This document shows, piece after piece, positions 46,501 to 59,800 of a stretch of DNA of 64,000 bases. Each line of letters starts with the position of its first letter. Positions within the stretch are counted from its first letter, which is position 1. Origin of the DNA: Saturnia japonica. Its lineage: Eukaryota > Arthropoda > Insecta > Lepidoptera > Saturniidae. The position numbers were made by a program, and so were the translations under genes. The notes beneath the pieces were generated by a model. It had not been told where the DNA came from and did no database searches. It was given only the letters and a program-made list of their open reading frames with translations. The stretch spans positions 17,027,327 through 17,091,326 of the forward strand of contig CM065313.1 in the NCBI GenBank assembly GCA_033032175.1. The letters are read 5' to 3'.

Positions 46501-47055
46501 TTTTTATATCTTTGCGGAGTACATAAATTTATCAGGTTTGCACGGACTTTGTTTCCGCAACACGAAGTCTGTGTGCGTCTATTTGTAACTTCAGTTATAC
46601 CAGCTCAGTTTTCCCAGGAAGTTTACCACTCGCCTGATATAATTAAAGAGCTCCGGCAGAATCATCGGTGTGTGAAGGTATTGGGCTAACTCTTTGCACT
46701 CCAAGAGTACGTGTCCGGTGGTCTCTTCCTTTCCCATGCATACGTACATATATTTAACTCGTAGATTTAGTATATTAAATCTATGGTTTAACTAGCTGTG
46801 CTCTTGGCTGCGCTCGCGTGGACTACAGTAGGCCGTCGATCGGGCACATGCGTGAATCGTGCTAACCCCTCACCCGGTTATTTTAAAGAAAAAAAAAATC
46901 TATTGTAGGTGATCCTTAGAAGATAAGACATAATAATATGCTTTTTCGCTGACTTTTTTGTACGTCTTTTTAATGTCTATTATTATGCACTACATTCATG
47001 TTATATATATCTTGTGGTTTACTCAGCGTAAGACGTTTAAGTGCCCCGAAATAGT
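46501..47055. other. Stretch with nothing recognised
   Basis: Non-coding. A short 'actagctgtgctcttggctgc' type tail near 46790 (cut here) suggests repeat debris. Confidence 0.3.
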
Positions 47056-47059
47056 TGTT

Positions 47060-47345
47060 TTCAAACGGATTTTTATTTAATTTAAAATTTAAAAAAATCA
47101 CATGAAAGTAGAGCCAAGTTACTCCTTATAACATCAGCTATATGCCAGTGAAAGTCCCGTCAAAATCGGTCCAACTGTTTCGGAGGTAACCCTTAACAAA
47201 CAGACTGACTTACAAATATTTTAAAAATTGTTTTTCTTTTATAGGTACCGTATATACTTTGATATGCGTTTAATAAAAAGCTATTATTTATAAATTACAA
47301 ACGGACACTTCAATTTTTTTTATATAAATTTACGTAAACGAAGTC
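47060..47345 (+). repeat. Dispersed repeat H, plus-strand copy
   Basis: It matches the reverse complement of 3020-3270 and, in part, 19470-19610. Confidence 0.55.
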
Positions 47346-47613
47346 GCGGGTGATTGTTAGTCTTTAATAAACCTTTGGTGGATACCCAGTTATGGTGTGG
47401 TTTTTTTCTTGTTGACGAAAACTTCTTAGGCGCGGCGCGCGCGATAATCGGATATATGATATCTATTAACCAGTAATCGAGCGAGTTCAGCTATCACTAT
47501 CCGTCAGGGTATCTGTACTCGAGTGGGTCGCGACCGGCACATGCCGATAAACTCATTTGGTTTTTCGGGTTTAAGGATCAGCCAGTGTATATGCTATCTA
47601 GACTTGCAAGCCG

Positions 47614-47691
47614 TTCGGTGAACCTGTAAAAGCCGCAGCGGCTTTAGGGCCACTAAGGCTAACTAACAGTACAGATCTAAAAAAAAAAAAA
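47614..47691 (+). mobile_element. Short Jockey LINE tail with 12-base target duplication
   Basis: The last ~65 bases of the Jockey 3' end (CTGTAAAAGCCGCAGCGG, CTAAGGCTAAC) are followed by an A run. An exact 12-base duplication ACTTGCAAGCCG flanks it (47602-47613 and 47692-47703). Only about 80 bases were copied, an extreme 5' truncation. Confidence 0.85.
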
Positions 47692-47709
47692 ACTTGCAAG
47701 CCGATAGAC

Positions 47710-48180
47710 AGTGACGGCCAGCAATGGATTGCATAATCTCTCGGCGGTCTTTGGTGATACTTTGCCGAGACTGTAAAAAATAATTAGAACTAATTCAAAC
47801 TAACTCTAATACTATATTTTCTATTCATACCAAATATTTATTGAATGAATCCAATGTATTCGTATAACTCGCACGCCTGATTTATCCTCGTTCCTTAATT
47901 TCGAGTTTCAAATAGCGTCCAATATGGGTTAATCCAATATCGGTCTTGCGTCAGTGTATTTTTAAAATAAATCACAAAATAACATTTTCATACAAATCAA
48001 TGACTTTATTCAAAAATGATTCTTTTACAAATATGTAAATTTAAAATGAAAATATTTTTATTTTAATCTATAATTGGGTTTCATAAAATACATTTAGTTG
48101 CTCTGAATAAAATGTACCTATTATTTAAGTTTAAAATATGAACCGAGATGAAATATGATAAATAATAGCATTTATCGAAC
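47710..48180. other. AT-rich stretch, nothing recognised
   Basis: No feature is supported. Confidence 0.35.
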
Positions 48181-48182
48181 AG

Positions 48183-48412
48183 TTAGGCGGATAGCAGAGA
48201 TGTGCTAGGTTACTAGTGGGGTACTAGAGATGTCCTAGGTTGCCAGGCGGGTACCAGAGATGTGCTAGATTGCTAGGTGAGTACCAGAGATGCGCTTGGC
48301 AGCTAGGCAGGTATAAGAGATGTGTTAGGTAGCTAGCCGGATACCCGATATGTTCAAAGTAGCTAGACGGGTATCAGAGATGTGCAAGGTAGGTAAGCGG
48401 TGCGAGGATGTG
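48183..48412. repeat. 30-bp minisatellite, about seven units
   Basis: The motif AGAGATGTGCTAGGT recurs at 48196, 48226, 48256, 48286, 48316, 48346 and 48376, exactly 30 bases apart, with the rest of each unit reading roughly 'tgctaggcgggtacc'. Units differ by several substitutions but contain no indels. No frame stays open through the array, so it is not a coding repeat. An inverted copy of one unit lies at 48672-48712. Confidence 0.9.
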
Positions 48413-48671
48413 TAGCGCCGATGTGATAGTTTCCACGTTTCCACCAAAGCCGTTCGAGGAATTTACGCGTACGAGGATGCGTAGCAAAGTTGTGAAACGG
48501 TGTGTAACTGAGTGGTGCAAGGGTACATAGCAAATCTTTTCAACTGAACGCTGCACTGTTTTGTACACATCGCTCGCACACATTCCTCGTTCTCGTTCCT
48601 CGAATATATTCTTACAGACCTGCGTTAAGCGAGGCAATGAAAATGAAGTAACCCTATTGGTGGATTGTTTC

Positions 48672-48712
48672 CTCGCACTCCGCCTAGCTACCTCGCACAT
48701 CTCTGATGGATA
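48672..48712. repeat. Inverted single copy of the minisatellite unit
   Basis: The reverse complement reads CATCAGAGATGTGCGAGGTA followed by GCTAGGCGG, the same unit as in 48183-48412, and the flanking GTGCGAGGA also matches the array's right edge. The two could pair across about 260 bases. Confidence 0.75.
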
Positions 48713-48911
48713 CGTAGCCTTAGGAAGAGAATGTATGTACATTTACGTCATTAATAGTATTTATTAAATTGTAAAAAATTGACATGCTTTTAAACATCAG
48801 ACAATAAAATGAGCATGAGGAGCAAATTATTCATAGATTAATCTCGTAATTATATAAACTATACGTATGCCTTGTATGTGTTTGAATGGTAAACGATTTA
48901 TTTTATTTAAT

Positions 48912-49402
48912 ACCGGATCCACACGTTTGCCACTTGCCGCAAATTTCAAACCCATACAAATGCTTGGATAAAATAGGCAAGCCAAATATCGGTATCCACA
49001 TGTTTGCAAGTGTGCTAGTGTGTTTTGAATAAGCAAGCATAACGGACGTCGACTTTGTGTAAAATATTTTATAAGATTTGGTTTAACCGTTTTTTTATTG
49101 TTGTAATAAGAAGCAAAATTAAACGAGGAAAAATAATAGGACACAGAAAGTTCGGATATAAACGAAGGTATTTAAAAATTCATAGTAAAAGTAATATTTT
49201 TTTTGTCAATTATCGGTTATTTATTTCCGCAAGCGATACTAACTAAGATCAAACTTGTGAATGCATCGCAAGCGGTTGCCGCCAAGCTCCTTTGAATTGT
49301 GCATCAAATACCGACTGAGTTCGGATCGGTGGCAAGCCAAACCAAACGTTTGAATTTGTTAGTGTTTGCCAAGGTTTGATAAGCGTGTGGATTGGGCTTT
49401 AT
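48912..49402. mobile_element. Possible non-autonomous DNA transposon
   Basis: Near the left end 'ggatccacacgtttgcc' and, in reverse complement at the right end, 'caatccacacgcttatc' suggest imperfect inverted repeats, and both continue with TTGCC/TTGGC-rich tracts. An internal 'gtatccacatgtttgcaag' near 48992 repeats the end motif. No target duplication is clear. A diverged MITE is the best guess. Confidence 0.4.
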
Positions 49403-49404
49403 AG

Positions 49405-50820
49405 GTTGAACGTAATAAATAACATTGCATATACATGTATATCTTTACGTGGCATTACCTCGTTAGAACTGTATAAAAATATTTTTAATTTGTCCATAAA
49501 ATTTATTTATATAATAAAATAACAAAATATTATTAAATTCTTCAGAATTAATATCACCATTTTAAGTGCATTCTCATAAAACAATATCTATAGGTAATCG
49601 TTTTGTAAATTTGACGACATAAAACAATTTTTTGAGTATTTAATCTTTTGCGAAATTAACACTTAATATTATTGAAAAGTTATTAAATGTCTTTTATTGA
49701 TTTCGGGTTCTCTTTTACAATAAATCAATCGATATTAAAAATAGATAAAATATGTTTTCTATTTAATATTGAAATATATTTAACTCTATTGATAGAAATT
49801 TGTAATTAATTTGCGAAGTTATAAATTATTTTTATATATATATAAATGTACATTGAGTATTGTTTTTACAAAAAAAGGTATTTTACGTGTGTTTATATTT
49901 TAAATGAAGTGTTTAAATGAATTTGTTTGCTAGCTACTCGAAGTCAAATAGCTCAGCGGCCTAACAGTACAAGATTCTTGCAGAGATTATCTGCTTTGAG
50001 ACTTTTCTTTAAGAAACTAATTATTCTAAGGGCCAATTTGTTAATGAAGAGGAATTTTTTTTAAATTGTGACCGATTTTCCATAAATTATCTATCAAACC
50101 GTCAAAGTTATTCCCCGAATAAAGTTAAATCGCGGTTCTAAGACAAATACCGCAAAAGAGGGCCATGTGTAACTCGGTTTATGATATTGATAGAGCTATT
50201 AAATTCAACACGGTGGTAAATAATATTTAAAATATTTACATCAGTTATTATAGCAACACGAATGTAAATAAATACAATTTTGAGCAAAAATAAAATCTCT
50301 AATTTGTAAACATAACGATTATTATCATTGGCGTATTCGGGTGGGGTGTGGTCTTAAAGTATACCCACCTCTGAGTTGCCAACTCAAAATTGGCAATAAT
50401 ATAATACATATTAACAAACAAAAAAATTAGCGTTTTTTTAGTTTGTAAAACTAGGTACTTATATTGAGCTGTATGTACACTATATTGTATAATAAAATCT
50501 TGTAAAGATAACCAATTTGAAGGCAAACAGTACGGGACATAAAAAAATCACAGTTAGAATGGAATCAAAATTATGTAAAAAAATAACTAAAACTTACACT
50601 TCGGCTTTAACGCGCATCCCTGTTAACAAATGTCATACAACCCTAAGATACGCCAATAATTATATTTTGTGACTAAAACCAATGTGTACCATTTCATTAA
50701 GAAATTACCTACTTACAAAATGAGTTACAAAATTACTATAATTACGCTTACAATGTTAAAATAATAAGTTATATAATCTGAAGGTACAATTTGGTATAAA
50801 ATGCCCGATTAAAGGGCCTC
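49405..50820. other. Region downstream of the sorting nexin stop codon
   Basis: AT-rich DNA that presumably includes the 3' untranslated region of the minus-strand sorting nexin. No canonical AATAAA is seen close to the stop, so the transcript end is unknown. No other gene is supported. Confidence 0.35.
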
Positions 50821-50824
50821 TCGT

Positions 50825-53800
50825 TCACGGCATGTTCTGTATACATTCTTTTATCTGCGTCCAGGCTTGCAAGTTCTGTAAAAACAAACTAAATTATTAC
50901 AAAGGAAACAAAAAAAAAACCCGACTGCAACAAAAAACACTTGACAAAAAAAATCTATAGCCTATAATCACGTCACTCCCGCTATTAAGACGAATCTCGT
51001 ATGTTAAAAATACATCAAGCCGTTTAGGCCAAATAAATAGACATACAAATATTCTATTCATGTGACGTCGGCAGAATTGTGGATGAACACAGGTGCCATT
51101 AAATAAAAATTAGAAAAGCATTAGTTAATTTTTTTGTGTGTGACGGACTGGCTGTAACAGTATCAAAAAGACAGTCACTATGAAGATTTTTATTTTATTA
51201 CTATGTGTATGGTGGTCGCGATCCCAACCAACCGCTTTTATGCCACCCATGTTTTAACATGAAACTTTGAAATGATCCAGTTTGTCTATTAAAAAAAACG
51301 AACTCGGCTCCACACCGCCAACGTTGGTCAAAGCGTCGCCACGCCAACATCCGCCAACATTGCGTCTAACAATCGGTGTGACCCACCGTATCAGATGTTT
51401 CAAAACAAAAAGTGGATGCGCGTACCTACGTACGCGTGTCAAAGGTTATATTTCTTTGAATAGTCACACTCGACGTTATCTGGCGCATAATTGATTATCT
51501 GTACCACAAAATAAAACAAGAGATTTAGCAAAAACAACTTCATAGTGTAGACTACTTGTTACAACGTTCGAGTTCATCGCAAAAAATGCTCATTTTTTTT
51601 TAAATCGTGCCTAAAGAAGCATAAAGCCGCGTACCCATTAGACGACAAATGTCGCGCGACATGTTTCGCGACATGCTTTGATCGGAGATAATATATGAGG
51701 TCGATGTCTCCAGGGACACGAGTCGCGCCACAATTGTCCCTAATGGTAACGCGGCTACTTGAACAATTTGTAATAAGAAATATACACCTTTTTCGCAAAT
51801 TTAACTTGCAACGTGATAAAAGCGACCAGCGACTCATGTAGGTCTTTATCCTTTTGCTTCTGAAAGTAATCTATTTCTATTGAAGCTTTTTTGGCGAATT
51901 CCCTGAAAATAAAGGAAAAATCATATTATGTTCACAGATTCACAGATCGAGGAAATAATAATGACTGACAATATACATGTTACGGTTTTATATTTCAAAG
52001 AAAGTGGAGAAAATTAATTGTTCATTGTCTATCACACTTATTGGCTAAATCTATATAAATAAAAATGAAATACTGTTCATTGGTAAGTGTATCACTCGAG
52101 AATGGCTGGACCGTTATGGATTTTATTTTTAAATGTTACTAATAGCCCGATTAGCATTTTTAGGGGAAGGAAATCTTGAAAAGTCACCTGGAAAATTGGA
52201 TAATTTAGATCAAAATAAAATTACTTTTTTGGTTAGATTCGAACTATTGATATGCTCGTTTTTGTTCTGTATAGATATAATATATATAAAGATTAATTTT
52301 TGCAACAATATTTTTTGTCACCAAAGTTATTCGTTACACTTATACGTATCCTCTAATTATAATATTAATTCTCAAAAAATATTTTTGTTATCATATTAAT
52401 GAAAACGGTCTCCAAAGGGATTCGATTCTGGTAACACAACTATTATTTTAGGGACTTATTTGTGAAATAGGTCAATGAATTAACATTTATTTGGCAATTC
52501 TTAAAATCATACTTATTAATTATCAAACTTACTCTAAATCCGTCTTGGCTTTTTCGATAGTTTCTTTATCAGTTATTATCTTGGTATCTAGAGTTCTGGT
52601 CGTTTGATCGCGTACTATGTCCGGATCGGTTGTACCGAAGAGACGGGACATTATACCGGACTTGCCGGCTGCGGCGCGATTCCTCTCTGCAATTCTGTTC
52701 AAACACGAAAATATAAGCAGTCTTTAATCATCTCATCTCTCACTCAAACAACATCACGTTTATTTTGACAATTGGAATTGAATGTATATCACATATTTTT
52801 TAAATTCTTTATAGGCTCATGATTGGCCACAATCTCACCTGAAATAAAAAGACGAAGTGGAAGTGGAAGGACTCGTTCTCAAGTGCAGCAGCTGGAATAC
52901 ACGTACAGGTGACAGATTTTCAAAGTGAGAGTGGTAGCTACCCAGGCGGGCGCTAAAATATCTGTTACCAATATACTGTAGGATTTATCACGATGTTTTT
53001 CTTCACCGAAAGTTCGGGCTCATTGCAGGGATTCGAAATTACGTCACATCGATCGAAGCTGTGTCTCTACATACTAGCACTGCGTTATCATTATTTCATA
53101 TAATCTATAACACCCACTGTTGCACATAGCTGTCTCTCCCAAAGCAAACCAATGTTGCAGATTGAATTTATTTGTTTTTCTCTGTTCTTTGTCCATATAA
53201 TTAACTATAATCTTTTTAATCTCTTGGAGTAAATTGACAATCACTAATGATAAACTTGAAAATAATGTTACCACATTTATTTTTGTAGTGTTGTGCTACC
53301 GTATAATTAACGTTTTGTGGCGACATCTCTCGCCACAACTGACGCATCCTACATAGCGACATCTATCGAGCCACATACGACGTATCCTACATCGCGTTAT
53401 AGAAATTAACTCAACAATTGAGTATATATATACAAAGAACCCGACTACAACCGTTGGGCAGCTGCCCGCCAGACATAACAGCCGTCTGGTCGGAGGATCC
53501 TCCCTTCTCAATGGCTACCTCCCTTCTCAATGGTTACCCTCACTTCCGCTAAAGTTTCAATTTATATGAATCGTAACATTTTAAATATTGAATTGAGGAT
53601 TTCTATTTTTAATTGAAATATTTTTTGTGTTATTGAACATACTTGATAATTTACTATATCACATAATTCAGGAAACTATAAAAGGGACATATAAGCATTA
53701 ACAAAAAATATAATAAAAAAGAACGCTCGTTTGGCCCACGAGAGACGCGATTTTGCCTACCTTATTCAGTCTTTATCTTTAGAGCATTAATGTTTTTTTC

Positions 53801-56800
53801 ATACAAACTTATCAATAGGTATAATATCTCGTGCGGGTTTACGATTGGTTCGGATTGTTGATATTACTATTTTAAAAACACAATAAACTAACAACACATG
53901 AATTGTCATTATACTCTGTGTAAATAAAAAACGCTCTTTAGGTAAGATGAAAAAAGTTGTACAGTGTTCTGTTTGTAGAACTTGGGTAAGGCTGCACTGC
54001 TACACTTATTTCTGCCTCGAAGCAGTAGTGCTTGCACTGCTGCGTTACTAAACTAACTAAAAGGTGTGGTTGGCAACAAATACTGGCACACAATGCGTCC
54101 CAAGTTGGGATCTGTCTTCTTCTTCTTGTTTTGGCGCCGCAAAAAAGCATTTGCCAGTGTCAATGTTTTTAAGCCTTCGTAGTATGTTTTTTTTTTTATG
54201 GTAAAAAGGGGACAAAGGGGCAGGTGGCGCACCTGATGTAAAGTGATCACCGCAGTCCACAAACATCCGTAACACCCGAGGGCTCGCAGATGCGTTGCCG
54301 GCCTTTTAGGGAAGAATAAGCTGTCGTCTTGAAGGTCACCAGGTCATAACGGCTCGGAAAGATCTCGGGCGACAGCTGGTTCCACAGAGTGGTTGTGCGA
54401 GGCAGAAACTGCCTTTATACATCTATTCTATTATTTTCTATTCCTTTTTTATTCAAAGTGGCGTCTCCGGGCTAACGAGATGGTAGCTCCCTTGTTAATG
54501 ATCTAGGGAGTTTTTGTGACATTTCGAAATGCATGCGTTCAGTTTATATTTACAATCCACTTCACTTAAGCACAAAAATCAAAATATATCGCGTAAAACA
54601 CCACCAATATTACATAATATAGGGTTAAAAACCTAAGTTAATGTATTAGATATAAAAAGAACAGCAGGTCACTTTAAGATCCCGCCAAAAAGCTCGTAGG
54701 GACCTGTCACAACCTGAAGCGGGGCAACTATTGTACAAATTCAGTTGTATCATACAATTCTACCTGAATTATCATACAAGGATAAAATTTATCATACTTA
54801 TCGAAATAATGTCTATAACTTATAAATAAAACATATTAAACATATAATTTAAACACATTTATCACTTATAAACTACTGTTTTTAAATTAAAAGAACCTTT
54901 TTTTATATTTGAACTCTATGTTTTATGTATGGCATAGACCAAAAAGGATGTAAATTTCCACTTTAAGATTTATAGTGTCACCAACATTAAATTCGGAAAT
55001 GCACTGTTTCTAATATTCAAGTTAGATATACTAATTTCTTAATATAGAATCTATAGTTAAGTTTATATAAAACATTTGACATCTGAGTCACCAACATTCG
55101 AACACAATATAGGTAAAACGGGTAGGAATAAAATGAATTCTCAAAATTTACATCGTAATATAAATTATGGTACAATCTGCATACTGTTATACCTGTACTA
55201 TGCACCCTATATTGCAGACCCGTTACCTTTTCCCGCCTAGTCATCATTCTGGTTGTCACAATACCTTAGCCACCCATCCGTCCCATTAGTCTCATCCTAG
55301 TTTCCAGACCTGACGGTTGTCTAAGAATAAATATAAGTTTTATTTCTAAGTCCTTTTTTTTTAAAAAGGGATTTTAAAATTTCCGTATAACAGTACGATA
55401 ATCATGTGCTATCGTAAATAGTACGGATACGAACCCTATTACCAACTTAGTTCCCATGATTTGGCCGACTTTATTACCTGCTGGTCAGTGTGTCCTGTGC
55501 GTGCTCAAGGGCGCGCTGCAAAGCTTCATGGTTGGCGCAGAGTTGCTGGAGCGCCGCAGCGTAGAACAAATACTCTTTCAATTGGTCCGCAAGCTGTTCC
55601 TCATCTTCCGCTATTGTGTCTATACTATCTGCTATTGAATCTGAATTGAAAAAAGTATAAATTTAATAAATTGAAACATGGCGTGGTATGGAGTAAAATG
55701 GATTGCATAATATGCCGTCAGATTCATTTCGAACGCATTATTAGCTATAAATATTTCGATATTTTTTATATCACCAGAAAGTTAGTTTTTAGTGTAATCT
55801 TTATGCTAATTTTGAGAAGAGAAAATTGCTTAACGTGATTTATAGCTAAGAAATTAACGATTACTATGTACAAATCAGTTTTATTAGTTTAAAAACATTA
55901 TTAGTTTATTGCTTTAAGTCTTATGATGTCTTAATTTAGTATTTATTTAATTTAAAAAAAATTAAATACATTATTTGTTAAATTTAAGGATACTTATGGA
56001 CTACAACAATTACAGAATGAAAGTATTCTCTTACCAAAATAATGGCCAGCTTTTTGTAAGCCATCACCCATATCTTTTTCTATGACACTCCATTCACTGA
56101 ACAATTTACCATAATTTGCATGCAATTTACACAATGCATAGTTTTTTTCTATTATTTTGGACCTGAAAAACTTTAGGAATTCAGTATATCTTCCTAATAT
56201 AATGTTCACAAACATTTGTACATGCCCTAAAAAAATTTTTTTAGAAAAAAAAAAGATTTTAATGTAAATTCTCTAAACAATTTTATAATTATTTTTTTCT
56301 AGATATTATAAATTTTTAGTTTATTGATAGTGCATACAAAAATATATAAATGCAGATTAAGTATATAGAAATCAGTGATGTGCACATCTCATCTGCAATC
56401 TCATCATCTCATCTTAAAAATGTAGGTCTACGGATACGGATTATTGCTATCTTAATCTGCAGATTTGGATATGGACTTTAAATTTTTTTAGGCATGTGCC
56501 AGCAAAACTTTTGCGTAAGTGAAAATATAAAACATTTTTAAAAAGATTGTTATAAAGATAGGTAGGATTATTGTAAAAAGGCATACTAAGTTACACAACT
56601 TAATTTAGTCAAAAGTACTATGTAAATTATTTACTTTTTATAGAACTAGTTTGTTTTGCTGACGTTTTGTTTTTACATTTCTTCCAGCATTACCTATCGA
56701 ATCTTAACAATTTTTTTTTAATTGATGTTAATGGTTTGCTCTAAAGTCTACAGTAGCTACGCTGTGTCTTACCTGTGATATCTCGTGTAATTTATTGCTC

Positions 56801-59800
56801 TTGTCGATCAATATTCTTTCGTGAGTCGATTCACCAAATGGCTGATTCATCGAAAAACACTGTTGACCTAGGTATTATTCACCGTAAATTGATAATAAAC
56901 TTGTATATGAATCTTTTGCTCACAGTTCAAACTTAACCTAACCAATTTTATCACCACAATGGAAAAATTATTCGTAAAACTCAAAACGTTAAACTGCTTG
57001 AGTCAGTCAAATTTTGGCCCAATTGTCTTGTTGGTGAATTGTGGTTGGGTGAATCATATTTTCGGTGAATTGGCCTTTTGGTAAATTGTTTTCGGTGAAC
57101 TGATTGGATACCTTTTCTCGCAAATCTGATTTTCTTAATTATCTAATTGACTCTTTATGACAGCAATATAAAGTTTTAGAAATATGTTACCTAGTATATA
57201 GAAAGTTTCCTAAATTAGTTTCCAGTTGTTTTCCATAATTTTTAACACTCTCAATTTCTGGATCCGGTTTTTTCAATCTTATTGAGACTGATAGAGATTT
57301 CAATTTGTTTTCAGCTTGTAATAAATATCCTGAAATTGTTATAAGACAGTTATTAAATAAAATTAATAAAACATTATTAGAATTACTGGTGCAAATAGAT
57401 AATTTCAATTAATTTAACAAATTAAAAAAAAAAATAACATATTATTATATGTTGATAAACCCGGATCGAGTTTCTTGTCGGTTTTTCTTGATGGCTGGGA
57501 TGTTTTCCGAACCGGTGGTTGTGTTTTGACATTCATAAATGCCTTCTTGGGGCCTAAATTCAATAATATTATTTTTATTTTTGGATTTTGAGTTTAATAG
57601 ATTATCTGTATAATATGAAGTTTACACATGAATATAGAGCTGAATCTGTCCAAGGATTATAATTAAGCTTTTTGTAAAGGGCTAAGCAGTAATAATAAAA
57701 TTACAATGACAGCATACATTTAATCCAGATAAGACACCTTCCCTTGGAGCTTCAAAATCATATTGAAGCTAATGAAGTCATAGATTTCAGTAACTACATT
57801 TTTATTTAATTTTATTGACTTTACATTTAGTTTGAATTTTTTTTTTATTTGGACTGCCCTTGCTTAACGCACTAAACACAAATAAGAAACGAAAAAAAAA
57901 AACAGCATAAAGGAGAAAATGCACTAGGCACTAGGCCATGCACTGTTAGAAAAATCTTTGAAAACAATACAAAAAAGATTAATATATTAACAATTACCAC
58001 TATCTGTGATGGTTTCTCTCCAACCATGCTCCTGTTGCAGAAAGCTTATGAATTGATCATCAAAACAAAGGCGAGGATGTGATGCTAAACGTAACAGAAA
58101 ATTTTCAAGGCCCGCGCGACGTCGCTCGATAAACTCTGGGTCAGTTGTATCCGATTTTCGCCAAGCATAAAGGACCTAAAATTTGTCATTTTGAAGCTAT
58201 TTTACTTATATAAAAGTCAAAGTAAAAAATTAAGGTACGATTAATAATTGTGTACAATTTTTTTTTTATTAATTTTGTTTTATTCATTACTAGCTGACCC
58301 GCGCAACTACGTCTGCGTTATATAAGAGAGAGAGAGAGAGAGAGAGTTAGAGAGAGTGTATCGTAGGTACTGTATTATAGGTACCACCCGCCTTCCACAT
58401 TATTCTGCATAACAAAAATGCGTTCGTGATATTTGATCATTATTTTGCTGCCGAGTTATTCTAAAACTCTGATATCTCCTAAGATATTCATTGAAATCAA
58501 TTACTGTAAAGGGAAATTTTGTTCAAAATTAAATACTTATGACAAATAACGTATTTATTTCGATAAAGATTAATACCATATATATAAAAACACCTTCGAA
58601 AATAATTTATTATTTTAGAACAAATTTTATTACCATAAAAAAATGTTATATTGAGGAAACCTTAAAAGATAGCCATAAACTGCCGCTGACTTTTTTTTGC
58701 GTACACACACACACACTATTCTTGCGTAACTCTAACCATTCACGCAGAGTACGCAGTGGAAGCTCTCAAAAAGAATAAATTTCCCTTTTTTTGCAACATT
58801 TTTCATTGATACTCCACTCCTATTGGTGGTAGCGTGATGTTATATAGCCTATAGCCTTCCTCGTTAAATGGGCTATCAAACACTAAAACATTTTTTCCAT
58901 TCGAACCAGTAGTTCCTGAGATTAGCATGTTCAACCAAACAAACAAGCAAACTCTTCAGCTTTATAATATTAGTATATATAGGTTTTATTTAGATTTTGA
59001 CAATTTCACCTCATGTTAAGTGATAATTTGGCCTAAGTTGTAGCATATTAAACTAAGTGGTACAACTGGATCTCAAGTGCAACTGCCGGAACACACCTAT
59101 GTGTTTGGCAACCGATTTTCAACTTGAAGGTAGCTAGCCAGGTGCTCCCAATGCCTAAATGCTATTGTTTATCACAATGATTTCCTTCACCAAATGCTCA
59201 GGCTCACTGCAGGGATTTGAAATGCAATATCTGTACATGCTACAAAAATCAAAGCAAAAGCCATCATTGCAATGTTACATTGTAAGATATAAAATAATTA
59301 TATAATATTGATTTATTAAATTGCTTCTTTGATAGATTAGGATTGCCGTGATTGTAAGTATGTACAGTCTGGTAGGGCCGCGACCACCATGCACATGGTG
59401 AAAAGCCTGTAATAGTGATTCCCTTATGCATGTCTCGTTTTGGAAACAGCTGGTGCATATCTAGATTCTAACTTGCGATAGATTGTTAACCTCTCAGTGG
59501 TCACTTTTGTTTTTTATTGTAATATGCTAACAGGTACAGTTTCACCACTTTGCCTAGATAAATGAAAAAGGATGGAAGAGCACACAATTGCTGTTTAAGG
59601 CAGACCATAATTCATAAACAATGTATTCATATCCTATGCTATTTGTAAGACAATAATATGATAATGCTTGTCAATGGATTCCCATAACTTTACATTCAAT
59701 GCAGTTTTTCCATTGTACTGTACTTCAAATCAGATATAGCGAAAGAATGAGTAACAATGTAAGTATTGATAAAATTAGTAAAAAATGGGTAGATTTTGTA

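Noticed and set aside
48183..48412. CRISPR-like array
   Set aside because: The repeats are contiguous 30-base units with no spacers, in an animal genome. It is a minisatellite.
48374..48742. A 122-codon frame crossing the inverted minisatellite unit
   Set aside because: It depends on repeat composition and lacks any domain or splice evidence. The plus-strand frame opposite it is a shadow.
51574..51837. A minus-strand frame overlapping Snx4 exon 9
   Set aside because: It is an out-of-frame shadow of the exon plus the adjacent MITE.
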